Position numbers and translations under genes: made by a program
Source of the DNA: Okapia johnstoni
Lineage: Eukaryota > Chordata > Mammalia > Artiodactyla > Giraffidae
Assembly (NCBI GenBank): GCA_024291935.2
Contig: CM044320.1
Span: forward strand, 27,558,001 to 27,622,000
DNA length: 64,000 bases
Reading direction: 5' to 3'
Notes under the pieces: model-generated
What the model saw: the letters and a program-made list of their open reading frames with translations, nothing else
Databases searched by the model: none
Told to the model about the DNA's origin: nothing
Shown: piece by piece, positions 10,840 through 23,195 of the stretch
Layout of the letters: every line of letters starts with the position of its first letter
How positions within the stretch are numbered: the first letter of the stretch is position 1

Positions 10840-11907
10840 TTTTTCTTTGGTAAAATAGCTAAATCTTTTCAAAAGAAAATAGAAATCAAAATGAAAACCA
10901 TAAGGTGTGTGATTGTAAACAGCAAAACAGATGCAACCTAGTAGGTAATGAATTTTCCTTCCTCGTTGGCTAGTTTCTGATAGAATAATGTGCTAATAAA
11001 GCACAGTTTACCAAGAATGTTAGGCTCACTCCATATTCTCCTATTTCTTCTCACTGTGACCCTGGGGAGGTTATTTAATCTTCCTGGGTCAAAGTGGTTT
11101 CATTTGTTCAACATAGGCAGGGGTTGAGCTGTTGATCAGGAATCCATAGAAATATTGAGAAAAGGACTTGGAGGGGTAGCTGGCCTCCACATTTAATCAA
11201 AGAAAGAGTATAATTTCTTATCTTTTAAGGTAGACAAAACAAGAAATAGCAGTGCTAACAAGAAACTTAAACATTATAAAAGCCTGTCAACAAGCCTAAT
11301 ATTCCTTTCAGTAGACCAGAAAACCTCTGGGTGTGACAAATAAAACTTTTGAGAGAACTGGACATTGGAAGCAAACTAGGTCAGCTGCCAGGTCACCACA
11401 CATCTTATTCAATGATGTGAATATCGCTGGCTGTACGTCTCCCCAGGGTGATGAGCAATAGAAAAATGACTTTTAAGGATTTCGCTTTATTTGCTTTACA
11501 CTAGACTGTTTAGCCATGTAATCATGAGAAATAGTAAGCAGGAGGCTGTTTAGAAGTTTTCTCTCTCTCTCCTTCAGTTTTAGTGCAGGCTGTTTTCTCT
11601 GTATTTGTAGAGAGTAACTTCAAAAGACATCATCCCAGTCCTCAGACTTCAGTGCTTGGAAATCGATGCCAGTGCTCTTTAAAATTTTCACAACCAAGAG
11701 TAAACACAGTTTGGCACAAATGTCCACACTTATTTGAGCTTGAGGCCATTGTTTCATCTGAAATGGATCATGTTACATTTTTCAGTGTCTCCTTCTGAAA
11801 CGATGCTGATCCAAACAGTTTCTGACACACAAAAGTTAGTTTCACTGAAAATGTGGATGGTTAATAAAGCCCCTCAAAAAAGGATCTTCTTTATTGACAT
11901 ATTTTAA

Positions 11908-12104
11908 GCAACCATTGGTGGCTCAATGATAAAGAATCTGCTTGTGAAGCAGAAGGCACAAGTTTGATCCCTGGGTCAGGATGATTGCCTGGAGGTGGCA
12001 ACCCACTCCAGTATTCTTGCCTGGAAAATCCCATGTACAGATGAGCCTGGCAGGCTACAGTCCATGGGGTCACAAGCATCAGACAAGACTTAGCAACTAA
12101 ACCA
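11908..12104 (+). mobile_element. Bov-tA SINE
   Basis: Head ACCATTGGTGGCTCAATGAT, B box AGTTTGATCCCTGGGTCAGG, and a Bov-A body ending AGACAAGACTTAGCAACTAA. Confidence 0.88.
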
Positions 12105-12294
12105 TCACCACCACTAAGCAATCAATGCATGCTAAAAACTCTGCTCCACATACATTAATGTTGAAAACTATGGCAGATCCTGTTGCTACTAAAAACCTCA
12201 TAGCCAAAGAGAAGGCAAAGACATGAGAAATTTTTAACTATTATCATCAGGTCAGAATGCCAAGAAGAAACAAAAATGGGAGGAGAAAATAATA

Positions 12295-12722
12295 CCCTTC
12301 TGCAGAAAGACAAATATCATATGATATCGCTTATAGGTGGAATCTACAAAAAAACAAAAAAAAAAAAAAACGGTTACAAATGAACATGTTTACAAAACAA
12401 GTAGAGTTACAGATGTAGAAAACCTTATGGTCACCAGAGTATAAGTGATGGGGGCGAGAATAAATTGGGAGATTGGAATAGATATATACACTACTATATA
12501 TAAAATAGGTAACTAATAGTAACCTGCTGTATAGCATGGGGAACTCTACTCAATACTCTGCAATGGCCTATATGGGAAAAGAATCTTAAAAAGTGGAGAT
12601 ATACATATACATATATATCTATATCTATCTATCTATCTATATATATATATATAACTAATTCACTTTTATGTACTAACACAGCATTGTAAATCATCTATAC
12701 TCCAATAAAAATCAGAAAATAA
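12295..12722 (+). mobile_element. L1 LINE 3' end fragment
   Basis: Typical L1 terminal sequence (CAAATATCATATGATATCGC, CCTGCTGTATAGCATGGGGA, ACTCCAATAAAAATCAG) interrupted by an A-run and by a TA/TATC tract at 12600-12655. No reading frame remains. Confidence 0.82.
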
Positions 12723-12997
12723 TATCTTTCTGTCCTGAAGTTACTCCAGGACACCAGGGCTTTAACTGAACTTGCCAGCATTGCCACTGAATTTTCATGA
12801 TTATTCATTTCTCATATTTCATGCTGCGGTGATGCCTCCACTGTGCAGGCTGTCTGCAGAGGAGGCTGGCCCTGTGGTCTGAGGACTCACATGGTTCTTC
12901 CTGAGTTAAAAGGAGTCCAACGGGAAGGCTAAGAGCTGCAATTTTCACTTTCAAAGACATTTACCTAGGACTTAACAATTCTCTCTTTCTTTATTAG

Positions 12998-13217
12998 GTT
13001 CCCTTGTGAAAATTTCACCTCTTTCCTCACCCGGTTCCTCACCTCTCCACGGGACCCCAGCCAGCAGCCCAGTCAGCAAAGTTTCTGCAGTGCAGTTTCC
13101 AGAGTTTTCCGACGCAACTGCCAAATCAGGCCTAAGTTCTCACCGGGCCTTAACTTACACACAGAGTGCCCCCGACCTTTCTCCTCAGATCCTGAATCCA
13201 CCTGTTATATGCAGCAG
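12998..13217 (+). CDS. PDE3A: PDE3A coding exon (exon 6): regulatory linker
   Basis: A 220-base exon between a TTATTAG acceptor and a GTAAGG donor. The preceding intron is phase 1: the first two bases complete a Gly codon. The exon encodes local residues 1-72 and the first two bases of Ser73. The sequence is rich in Ser and Pro ([20 protein letters not shown], later [18 protein letters not shown]) with no fold expected, which matches the phosphorylated linker between the N-terminal membrane-association region and the catalytic domain of PDE3A. The Ser/Thr-Pro pairs are candidate kinase sites by inference only. The assignment is firm because the frame continues into exons with unmistakable PDE3A catalytic sequence. 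Confidence 0.96.
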
Positions 13218-16200
13218 GTAAGGAATTTATGTTGTTCACTGGAGTCTAGGTAATAATAAAACTAACACTGGTTTTCCTCTTAGGAACTCTCAACACTAGC
13301 CCACATAGCTTTGTGTAGGTTGCCTAAGTAGTTGACAAGAAAGAAGATAGTTTGGTCTGTGTTGAATAGGCTGGAATAGAAACTTAATTTTTCAGTGCTT
13401 CTCCATTAATAGGAATTTTAGAGACCTTATGTTCCAGACATGTCTTTGGTGCTGATATAAAATAATTAGTTGTATATTTTATCTGCTTACTGATAGAGAA
13501 TGCATAAAACATCTAATTAAAAACTCCTATCGAGTCATTCAATATAATTTGGTATTTTGTTGGGATATTTTTTTTACTTGTTCTCCGGAGAATTTTATAC
13601 CGATTTTAAAGGTACTGTTTTTTTAAGTTTGCATTTCCCATTGTGACACTTTAAAAATGTGCAGATAACATGTGGCACATTGTGACTGTTCTCAAATGGA
13701 TCTCTGAATATAATGAAGCAATTGCTTGTGCTGCTCTGTCATGTTTAAACAGAGAGGCAAAGTGTTGTCTCTTACAGGGGATAAGAAAAAAGGATCTAAC
13801 ATGGTAAGCTTCATTATTTTGTCTATATTGTCACTAAAAAAGGAATACCTCCTCTACCAATTAACATATTATTGTTCTTCAGTAATAGCTTCATCTTGAA
13901 TAACTGCTTTAAAGCATTACAACTTTTTTAAGTAGAAAACAGTTGAGTGTTTTAAAATTAAGTACAATTATGAGAGTGCCTTGAATAAAATGTTATCTTC
14001 CCCCCTAAGATGAATGATGATAACTTTGAATAAATTAGTTACATGTTGGTCTTCTTATATCAAATACTGGGTCACAGACCCAGAATTGACCAGTGAATTC
14101 AAATTTAAGCCTCACAAATTTCATTTGCCGACCCTCTGTTCATAAATTCTGTGTTAAATAATTATTTTTATAATCTTTATTTTTGCTTCTTTTCTCTTTA
14201 CAAATACTTTCAAAGGGAAAATAATTTGTGTTTGGTTAGGACCGGAGTGAAAAGCTATTCCACCGTCCAAAACTTACTCTGCTGCTCTCTGCATAATACC
14301 ATTTTCAATAAAACCATTCCCTTGGGATGTTAATCCCATCTTTTTCTGTGGTAAAACAGGCCTATCGTATTTTCCTTTTAGCTATTTACAACACGCATCA
14401 CTTTATTGGAAGCTCTGAGAAGTCCTGCAAAAAGAAAACGCCTTGAGTTTTGTTGCCTCTGGCATCTCCTGACTTTATTTGACCACAGAACCCATTTCTT
14501 TAGGTTAACACCCAATAATTGCCCGTGGAGCTAGTGTCTAGGGGAACACCCTGAAGAAACACTTTTTTGTGGTGTGTGTCCTGGGCCTAGATGAAACCCA
14601 AGAGAGTCACCAGACTCAATGACATCTGCTTGCAGCGCTAGGAGACACTCCCACTGTGAGCTTCACACTTGTGAGAAATAAGTCGCCTATAGAAAGAACC
14701 GAGGGGTTCAGAAAAGATGTATTATACCACTCCCGTAGCTTTTCTCACCACAGTCTATTTTTTTTTTTTTTTTTTTGTATTCTTAGCAGAAAGAATGTAA
14801 TGGGATTTTTATAAAAGACGTTTTGGAGAAAAACAAGGGAATTTCACTGCCTACTTGTTCAGTAATGTTTATAAATCCAGTAGTGTGTGTTTTATTTGCT
14901 GGGGCTTTATAAATCTATAATTCAAACCATGTTTTATTATTGCCTTCAAGGCAGCCACCCATGTAGGCACAGAGAGCTCCAGAAACACACGACTAATTAT
15001 TGTGGTTTTCCCTGCTGAACTTGAAGGGCTTGGCGTTGAATCCGAGTCTCTTGGCTGCTGTAATGTCTATGCAACAAGCTGTTTCTCTGGCAGGAGAGGT
15101 GGTCTATTTGAACTCCTAATTTAAACGTTCCTTTCAAGCATTATCTTGCAAAGAAAAATCTTCAAACTAGTAAACTGCTTTTACCAAGTTTCATCCCAGA
15201 ACATAAGCCCATCATTTACATTTATGGGCTTTTTCCTTGGTTCTGTCATTTTCTTTTGAGTCCCTAAATCAGACTGATGGGATTTCATAATTAGAAATAT
15301 TTTGTATGTGATGCTTTCCACTGACATTCAAGGCTTGAAAAATAAATTTGTTTTGGATGAAAACACTCTAACTGGGAAATGCTTATCTCTACTACACATA
15401 TAAACACAATTCAAGGGGAAAAAGTGATGAGATATTTAATATATTAAATTATAAACTATGATTCTTCTCTTCTCCATTTAGAGTGAGTAATTTGTGGCTA
15501 AATAACAAATAAACAAAAGTTCTCTGAGACCCTTTGTATGAATAATATTAGGCAGAACGAAGAACCCAGAAACAAAATACAGAGTTAAAACCTAATCAAG
15601 TCTCTAAACAAGATAAGTGAGAGAAGAAACTTGCCAGACCATTTGTGGGATTACTTTGTAATTTATTAAACAGTCAAAACTGTTGAGAAAGCTAAAGTAG
15701 CCTGCCTTTTCCAACTTCCTCTGTTAAAGAACCCTGCCCACCTCTCAAGGACCAACGTTTTTCTCCATGTTGATATTCGACTCTTTGCGACCCCGTGGAT
15801 TGTAGCCCTCTAGGCTCCTCTGTCCATGGGATTCTCCAGGCAAGAATACTGGTGTAGGTAGACATTTCCTTCTCCAGGGCATCCTCTCGACCCAGAGATT
15901 GAACCCACATCTCCTGCATTGGCAAACGGATTCTTTACCACTGAGCCCCCAGGGAAGCCCTTTTTCTCCGTTACCCACAGTATACTCCCTTGATCTGTTT
16001 TTCTCAACTTGTGTCCTGTGTGGTCAGGTTTACATCCACTGTTTGTCAAAATGTACGTATCCTTTATTCATTTCCATAGGGCCTTAACAGGTGAACCGAT
16101 CCATCAGAAAACAAATAATTAAATTTTATGGCAAAAGATAAAATAATCTACTGTTTTTTTTATTTTCATATTTGCAGTCATTTTTTAAAGGGCTTTTTGG

Positions 16201-16651
16201 ACATAACCCACAGAAATAAATCTAATCATGAAGCTTTTTAGCAGACACACAGTGATTCCGCTGGGAAATATACTTTTGACCAAATACACATGGGCACTTC
16301 CAAAATCACTGCTGTATGTATGTAGCTGACTATCCCAGGATTCTCTAAATAATGTGAGAGAAAGTTACCAACAGTTTCATTTCACCTCAAATATGATCTT
16401 GATTGTGGAAGAGCATGAGAGTTGAACAGTGTCTGATCCTTTATACTGATTATGCTCTCCTCACCACTGCCCAAAACAGTATCCTACATATCAACATCCA
16501 TGTATAAGACAAAATGATTTTTTTCCATCAAAGGAAAAAGTAGAGTGCCAGAATATTTGATTGTTATTTATCCTAATGTATATATTCATGGTGCGTGCCT
16601 ACAATTTTCTGGAAAGAAGAGCCTACTTACAGCTGTTCCATTATTTCTCAG
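13218..16651 (+). other. PDE3A: PDE3A intron 6
   Basis: Phase 2, 3434 bases. It holds one recognisable Bov-tA (15774-15960) and a T-run at about 14758-14776. The stretches 13218-15773 and 15961-16651 are otherwise unique, moderately AT-rich sequence in which I recognise nothing. Confidence 0.85.
15774..15960 (-). mobile_element. Bov-tA SINE
   Basis: Minus-strand copy from ATTCGACTCTTTGCGACCCC to CCACTGAGCCCCCAGGGAAG, truncated at the Bov-A 3' end. Confidence 0.9.
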
Positions 16652-16737
16652 CTGTGGCAGACCATATTCCCAGGGGACTTCTCCCGATGGGCCCCTGGAA
16701 AGAAGCGGGGCAGCCATTCGGACATCAAGCAGAACAG
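16652..16737 (+). CDS. PDE3A: PDE3A coding exon (exon 7): regulatory linker
   Basis: An 86-base exon (acceptor TCTCAG, donor GTAATT) completing Ser73 and encoding residues 74-101 plus the first base of Asp102. It reads CGRPYSQG, then [14 protein letters not shown], matching the PDE3A linker upstream of the catalytic domain. It is small and hydrophilic with no recognised domain. Both junctions keep the frame (phase 2 in, phase 1 out). Confidence 0.93.
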
Positions 16738-17164
16738 GTAATTTTTCTTTGGCTTCTGTTCCTCAAAATGGAAACTGCTCTACTAGATTTTTCTTTTTCT
16801 GATCAGAAAAAGGTAATATATGTTTCTGATCTTTTTAGATTGCAAGTTTAAAAAGAAAATGTAGTCCTACTACCTCGAGTTAATCATGGGTTACGTTTTG
16901 ACGCAAATCTATCCAAAATGTTTATTGTGTCTATACACAAATGAATATAAATTCAAATGAGACACTATTTTCTATAATGTATAGAACGCTATAGAGATGC
17001 TATTTTATCTTGGACATTGGAGGGTTATCTATTTTAGGGTATGCTCTGGGGGATCTCCATCGCAAAGCCTGAGAATTGACCCTGCTTAGATTACTGTGAG
17101 CTTGGGAAGTAAAAACCATAGTTTTTCTTGAGGCAGTATTACAGAGGCTTAGAAAAATAGGCAT

Positions 17165-17345
17165 TGCAGCCTGATTTATATCCTGATGCTGCTTCCGACT
17201 CGTCTGTAATCTCTGCGTCTTAGTGCCTTCATCAGTAGAATAGAGATAATTAGAGTCCTACTGGAACAGGATTATAGATAGTTAAATTACTAAAGTACAT
17301 AAAGCATTTATTACAGTATCTGGGTCACTGTAAGGAGTAAGTGTT
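17165..17345 (+). mobile_element. MIR SINE
   Basis: Degenerate MIR: TAGTGCCTTCATCAGTAGAA followed by TAGAGATAATTAGAGTCCTA, then GTACATAAAGCATTTATTAC. Confidence 0.65.
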
Positions 17346-17433
17346 TGCTGCCAAAATCATCGTAATAATTATTATTTTATTTGTATTGGTATAACCTTAG
17401 GGACGTGCTTTTGTTATTGCTACAAGTTCACAA

Positions 17434-17645
17434 GGTAGGAAACCAGGTGGCGCTACTGGTAAAGAATCCACCTGACAATACAGGAGACCCAAGAGACCAA
17501 GTTTCAATCCCTGGGTCAGGAAGATCCCCTGGGAGTACCAAATGGCAACCCACTCCAGTATCCTTGCCTGGAAAATTCCATGGACAGAGGAGCCTGGCAG
17601 GCTATAGTCCATGCGATTGCAGAGTCAGCCACAACTGAGCATGTG
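17434..17645 (+). mobile_element. Bov-tA SINE
   Basis: Head CCAGGTGGCGCTACTGGTAA, B box GTTTCAATCCCTGGGTCAGG, and a Bov-A body ending AGTCAGCCACAACTGAGCAT. Confidence 0.92.
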
Positions 17646-18055
17646 TGCACGCAACACACACACGTATGAACTTTAGACTTTATGATGATAGAGTGATCTA
17701 AGAATGGTTCTTACTTATCTGCTCCAGCATTTTTTAATACTCAATAAATATTGATTATTTGCCTACGAGAATGATGTGCTATGGCAGTGGACAAAGGTCC
17801 AGGGACATAGGCAAGGAGAAATTAAAAGGAGGGTTCTCCTGATCTTCCCTGACTCTACTGAGGCTGATAGAATAAGGAGTGTTTCCTTATCACCTTTGGT
17901 TTCCTGTAGAGCTATATGGCCTTTGAGTGTGCTTCTTCATTTTTCTGCAAACTCTGGGACTGAAACTTATCAGTTACATTTTCTATAATTACTGTGTCTG
18001 ATTCTAACATAGAAGCAGTTGCATGAGAAAGGTAAAAGAAAGATAGGTCCTTGAA

Positions 18056-18550
18056 AATGTGCCACTGGATACTCCTGATCAGAACAGGCTACATAATAAA
18101 AGCCATTATTCACCAGCAATATGAGGATATGTGACAAACCTATTCAAGCAGCTTTGGAAAAAAAGAACAAAATTTCCTTCAAGACTTAAACCACCATAAT
18201 GAAGAAAGTATGGTGCTGGCATAAAGATTATCAAATAGAATCATATGGAATTGAGTAGAAAGTCTCATATTAGACCCACACCTATTCAGTTGTTGAACTT
18301 TAAACAAAGATCCACTTTTCCAAGCCAATGGGGCTGGAAAAAAATGAATCTCACCCCTTACTTCACACTATATGAAACTTTATCCTGAGATGGCACACAG
18401 ACCTAATGGTAAAAGCTAAAACAGTAAAACTGCTGAAAGAGAATGCAGGAAGATATCTTTGTGACTTAGGGAAAGGTGAAGATTTCATAGGCCATGGAAA
18501 ACAATAACCATTTGAAAAAAAAGCTAGATTTCATCAAAAGTAGAAGATAG
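18056..18550 (+). mobile_element. Old L1 ORF2 3' fragment
   Basis: Decayed L1 ORF2 C-terminal region, recognised by GTATGGTGCTGGCATAAAGA, AATGGGGCTGGAAAAAAATG and GCTAAAACAGTAAAACTGCT. Many frameshifts. Confidence 0.75.
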
Positions 18551-18579
18551 GAACTCAGATTTCATGAGTTTGCTTCTGG

Positions 18580-18780
18580 TGGTAGGATTTACCAGCTGTG
18601 GGCTCATGGGCAATTTAAGCCTTTCTGTGCCTCAGTTTCCTGTCTGCAAAGTGAGCATATTAGTAATGCTGTAATGTAGTAATACTTACCTCATAGGATT
18701 GTTGAGAGGATTCAGCATGTTTGTCCAAATAAAGTGCTTTCTGTGATATCTGCCACGTAGCAAGGACCCCATAAATTTCA
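18580..18780 (+). mobile_element. MIR SINE
   Basis: Core GCCTTTCTGTGCCTCAGTTT, then ACTTACCTCATAGGATTGTT and CCAAATAAAGTGCTTTCTGT. Confidence 0.8.
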
Positions 18781-19275
18781 GTCAGGTGTTTTATTCAGCT
18801 ACAAGAAGCTTCTTGAGGTCTTTACCCCAGAAGCATGTTCTTCAGACTCTTGACATTACCTGATGTATTTTCTGATTAACACAGTTTAGTGCTGACTGCA
18901 ATGAAAGACAGTGGAGATGGGTAAGGAAGGAAGGAAGCACAGATCTCTAGGGACCAAGGTTGGATACAAGGACCTGCCATGCTCTTTAGCACATGCTGTG
19001 GCTTCTATATTCTACAGGTTGCTTTGTTCTTGGGTATCACCTCAAATTCTCTTGCCCATGTGACATTTCTAGAGTTAGGGTTCTAGTCAACTGCTTGGTA
19101 GTTTAGTGTGTTGGAGCATGCATAAAAGAAAAAGAAATACAAAGTCATAAGAGTTTATATGATACCTGTGAACTTATCTGCAAAACAGAAGTAGACTCAC
19201 AGACATAGAAGATAAACTTATGGTTACCAAAGAGGAAAGCCTGTGAGGGAGAGATAAAGTAGGATTTGGGGATTA

Positions 19276-19462
19276 GGATCCCTGGTGACTCAGATGGTAA
19301 AGAATCTGCCTGCAATGCAGGAGACCTGGGTTAGATTCCTGGATCAGGAAGATCCCCTGGAGAAGGAAACAGCAACTCACTCCAGTATTCTTGCCTGGAG
19401 AATTCCATGGACAAAGGAGCCTGGCAGGCTACAATCCGTGGGATCACAAAGAGGTATCAACT
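19276..19462 (+). mobile_element. Bov-tA SINE (3' truncated)
   Basis: Head GATCCCTGGTGACTCAGATG, B box GGTTAGATTCCTGGATCAGG, and a Bov-A body that stops at GGGATCACAAAGAGG. Confidence 0.9.
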
Positions 19463-19555
19463 ACTGACCTGAGCATTATTATGGAGGGATTATTGAATGT
19501 CATATAAATCACAGATCATAATCCCATCTATTTTGTTGGGTTAAAAAGAATGTGT

Positions 19556-19655
19556 TTGCTCAGACTCTGGGAAATAGTAAGGACAGGGAAGCCTGGGGTG
19601 CTGCAGTGCATGAGGTCACAAATAGTTGGACATGACTTAGCAACTGAACAACAAC
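19556..19655 (+). mobile_element. BovB LINE tail fragment
   Basis: About 100 bases matching the BovB 3' end: CAGACTCTGGGAAATAGTAA, GACAGGGAAGCCTGGGGTGC and GACATGACTTAGCAACTGAA, followed by a CAA-rich tail. Confidence 0.8.
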
Positions 19656-19824
19656 AAAAATGTGTGCTTTTGCCCACCTGATGATCCTATGTTCTTGGTG
19701 TGTAAGCTCAGGAAAGTGGTATTTTCCTATGTTATCTGTACTATGTGTTTTAGGAGTAGTTACTTAAATGGGAGCCCGTTTTTCATTACAAGTTTCATAA
19801 TAAGCTATTGCCTTTTAATTGCAG

Positions 19825-19979
19825 ATGACATCACTCAAGTTACCTCTGATTATGAAACCAATAACAACAGTGATAGCAGTGATATTGTACAGAATGAAGA
19901 TGAGACCGAGGGCCCCAGAGAGGCTCTGAGAAAGACGTCAGCTTGCAGCACCTATGCTCCGGAGACCATGATGTTCCTG
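19825..19979 (+). CDS. PDE3A: PDE3A coding exon (exon 8): pre-catalytic acidic linker
   Basis: A 155-base exon (acceptor TTGCAG, donor GTAGAC) completing Asp102 and encoding residues 103-153. It shows [19 protein letters not shown], then [20 protein letters not shown] and [13 protein letters not shown]. The Asn/Ser/Asp-rich run and the following basic-acidic stretch are characteristic of PDE3A just before the catalytic core. It ends on a complete Leu codon (phase 0). The frame stays open for a while on both sides of the exon, but the splice sites and frame with neighbours fix its limits. Confidence 0.96.
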
Positions 19980-20164
19980 GTAGACCCCCATCACTTATCT
20001 CATTCATTTACTTGAAAAATTGGTTTCTATGACAAGAATTAACTTATAAATAGATCCCTGAATCATATCTTACTTGGGTTTCATGTACCTTGTAGCCCTT
20101 CCTATATATACCTGTATTATTTTTCTCTATCAAAGTCTTTTTGGTCTCGAGATTCTGTTGTGGC

Positions 20165-20343
20165 CTCACAGGTGGCGCTAGTAGTAAAGAACCTACCTCC
20201 CAATGCAGGAGACATTAAGAGATGTGGGTTTGATCCTTGGGTAGGAAAGATGCCCTGGAGGAGGAAATGGCAATCCACTCCAGTATTCTTACCTAGAGAA
20301 TCCTGTGGACAGAGGAGCCTGGCAGGCTACAGCCCATAGGGTC
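20165..20343 (+). mobile_element. Bov-tA SINE (3' truncated)
   Basis: Head CCTCACAGGTGGCGCTAGTA, B box GGTTTGATCCTTGGGTAGGA, and a Bov-A body that stops at CAGCCCATAGGGTCAG. Confidence 0.9.
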
Positions 20344-20814
20344 AGTTCTATTATTTAATGATTAAAAACTTAAGTATTCATCTCCACAACTGATTACAGT
20401 ATTTCTTAACCCAATCTAAAAATGTAAATATGCCTGGGAAAATTAATTGCTTCAATCGGGAAGATAATATTTTATAAATAGTAATCAATCAAAATGAAAT
20501 CTATTCATTATCTTAGGACTTCTGTTGGCTTCTTCTAGCACCTCCTTGATTTAGAAAGTGAGCCAATGTTTATTTTCCTTGTTATATTAAGCCAGGTTGA
20601 CATTGACACTTGCTCCCCATTAAAATATTTTTCAGTGATGACTTATTCCGTGTATTTAAAGAGCCTCACTTAAAGAGGACAGAAGCATACATTTGAGTCT
20701 GGTTCATTTTGGGGGAGGCAATAAATAGCAGAAAACAGTTGACTGTAATGTGATTTTCCATTGCTGCTTTTATCGTTTCTCTTTTACCTAATTTACCATT
20801 TATACTTTTATTTT

Positions 20815-20902
20815 TTATTTATTTTTTAATTGGAGGATAATTGCTTTACAATTTTGCGTTGGTTTCTGCCATGCAGCAATGCAAATCATAGCTATACATA
20901 TG
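20815..20902 (-). mobile_element. L1 3' end remnant
   Basis: TTTTTAATTGGAGGATAATT, GGTTTCTGCCATGCAGCAAT and AGCTATACATATG are the reverse complement of the ruminant L1 3' terminus. A Bov-tA then interrupts it, and the CCCCTCC at about 21206 may be its continuation. Confidence 0.8.
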
Positions 20903-21114
20903 CATGCTAAGTCGCTTCGGTTGCTTCAAATGTTTGTGACCCTGTGAACAGTAGCTTGTCAGGCTCTATCTGTCCACGGGACTCTCCAGGTAAAAATACT
21001 GGAGTGGGTTGCCATTTCCTTCTCCAGGGGATCTTCCCAACCCAGGGATTGAACCTGTATCTCTTACATCTCCTGCATTGGCAGGCATGTTCTTTACCAC
21101 TAGCGCTACCTGGA
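20903..21114 (-). mobile_element. Bov-tA SINE inserted in L1
   Basis: Minus-strand copy from TGCTAAGTCGCTTCGGTTGC to TTTACCACTAGCGCTACCTG. Confidence 0.9.
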
Positions 21115-21121
21115 TCTTCCT

Positions 21122-21161
21122 TAACTATATACATATATAACTATATATAACTATATATAAC

Positions 21162-21195
<34 letters not shown>

Positions 21196-21204
21196 TATAT
21201 ATAT
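21122..21204. repeat. TA-rich microsatellite
   Basis: Tandem AACTATATAT units (four copies) pass into pure TA, then CA, then TA again. It lies at the A/T-rich edge of the interrupted L1. Confidence 0.9.
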
Positions 21205-21958
21205 CCCCTCCTACTATTTATAGTTTAACATTGTGAGATAAAATAACTTATGTGTTTCTTTATCCTCATTATTTTTTTTCTGGTAAATAAATGCTTAATA
21301 ATGTCTTCATTTGGTACCTATTATATTATACATTTTTGTCTTTACATATATTTGGTGCTTTTTTTTTGGAAACCATGCATCACATGAATTAAATTAAAAT
21401 ACCTGAAAATTGTAGTAATTGTAACTCTATAGGATTAATGCTGATTTTGAAGCAATAATATAAATTGGACCAATTAGAGTAAGGGTGATTTACTCCCTCT
21501 CCCTACTCAGGGCTCTTTTTTTTTTTTTTTTAGAGTTCAATATAAGCCAGGAATCCTCATCTCAGAAGAATTTACATAAATATATAGAGATAAATTTGCA
21601 TACAATTTCAGAGTGTTTTGAAGTCCTTGAATCTTTATTTAAGAATTCCACAGAAGACTAAAAAGCAGAAAGCAGTTATGTTAATTTATGAAAGAAGCAT
21701 CCAATTTTTCTATAGCATAGATGAACCAGCAAGAGGCAGGCACATAATGCAAAACTCATGGTCTGAATCATTAAGACCTTTTCTCATTACTTTGGGGTCG
21801 ATATTTTGTTTGTTTTGACTATTTTTTTTTTGAAGATCACTCATTCACCCCAAAGTCATTTATTTCAGGTAAACTCCACTGTTGAACTTACCAAAGAAGG
21901 AACAAATCGCTGTGTAGAAAAACTGCAAGTTGTTAAAATATTTTTATCTTCATTATAG

Positions 21959-22216
<258 letters not shown>

Positions 22217-22497
22217 TAGAATCCCTGGTGGTGGGATAACAAAAGAAATCAGAACTTCAAGTGAGAAGAATATTGTATTGTATTCTGCAATTAAAATATT
22301 ATATATATTCTAAGAGAAAATGGAGGGACCAGGGATACGAAAGTGAAAAAATGATCTAAATTCATAGAATTCAACGAATGAAAGTTGAACCAATCCCTCA
22401 AAAGAAGAAAGCTGCCAGTTTATAAACACTAATTTATTGTCTAATTATTTCCAATGACTTTTTTTTTTTTTTTAACTTTTGAGTAGCACAGTGCGTA

Positions 22498-22715
22498 GGC
22501 CTTGTCTGGTGGCCCAGATGGTAAAGAATCCACCTGCAGTGTAGGTGACCTGGGTTTGATCCCTGGGGTAAGAAATACCCTGAAGAAGGGAACAGCTACC
22601 CACTCTAGTGCTCTTGCCTGGAGAATCCTATGAACAGAGAAGGCTGGTGGGCTACAGTCTGTGAGGTCCCCAAGAGTCAGACACAACTGAGCGACCAACA
22701 CTTTTACTTTCTTTA
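22498..22715 (+). mobile_element. Bov-tA SINE
   Basis: Head CTTGTCTGGTGGCCCAGATG, B box GGTTTGATCCCTGGGGTAAG, and a Bov-A body ending CAGACACAACTGAGCGACCA. Confidence 0.9.
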
Positions 22716-23066
22716 CTTTAGTCCTTATCAAAAATAAAATATTAAAAGTATGTTTCCCCCAATCTGTGAGAAGCATATTAAAATAGCTCTCTTTATTTAA
22801 ATATGAAAAACATCTTTCAGTATCACAAGAAATATAGAATAAAACTATTGCTACATAAAAAGTCTTTTTTTTTTTTCCTTAAGTACTTTTTCCTTAAGTT
22901 TGACCAGTTTCAAGATTTCCCAAATAATGTTTCATTTCCCTGAGGGAGAGAGAAAGCATACAGAAGTTAAGAATTTGAACATGTTTGTTCTCAATAAATA
23001 AAACAATAGGGATTTGCTTCATTATCTAGCCCCTATTAAAATGCACACTTAATCAGTGGGGATCAT

Positions 23067-23195
23067 GGGCAGGAGGAGAAGGAGGGCAACCGAGGATGAG
23101 GTGGTCGGATAGTATCACTGACTCAATGGACATGAGTTTGAACAAACTCTGGGAGATAGTGAAGGACAGGAAAGCCTGGTATGCTGTAGTCCATG
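23067..23195 (+). mobile_element. BovB LINE 3' fragment
   Basis: GGCAGGAGGAGAAGGAGGGC, TCACTGACTCAATGGACATG and GCCTGGTATGCTGTAGTCCA belong to the BovB 3' end. It breaks off at AGTCCATGG, where a minus-strand SINE begins with the same bases. Confidence 0.85.

Larger units (their letters stand above)
1..12997 (+). other. PDE3A: PDE3A intron 5 (partial)
   Basis: No exon is recognisable here, and the exon at 12998 opens with a clean acceptor, so this stretch is read as the 3' part of the preceding intron. Besides the repeats listed separately, the stretches 1-504, 709-1095, 3883-4078, 4211-4976, 5251-5640, 5907-7582, 8189-8878, 10166-10638, 10840-11907 and 12113-12294 show nothing I can name. 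The A-rich stretch at 4211-4976 may hold old L1 sequence. That it is intron 5 rests on the known 16-exon human structure. Confidence 0.8.
16738..19824 (+). other. PDE3A: PDE3A intron 7
   Basis: Phase 1, 3087 bases. It carries two MIRs, two Bov-tA copies, an L1 fragment and a BovB tail, listed separately. The stretches 16738-17160, 17655-18055 and 18781-19275 show no feature I can name. Confidence 0.85.
19980..21958 (+). other. PDE3A: PDE3A intron 8
   Basis: Phase 0, 1979 bases. It contains two Bov-tA copies, L1 remnants and a TA-rich microsatellite. The stretches 20345-20814 and 21215-21958 hold only a T-run (about 21517-21531) and unique AT-rich sequence. Confidence 0.85.

Noticed and set aside
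19662..20015. A 117-codon open frame as an alternative first exon
   Set aside because: It is exon 8 of PDE3A with chance open frame in the flanking introns; splice sites and frame with neighbours define the exon.
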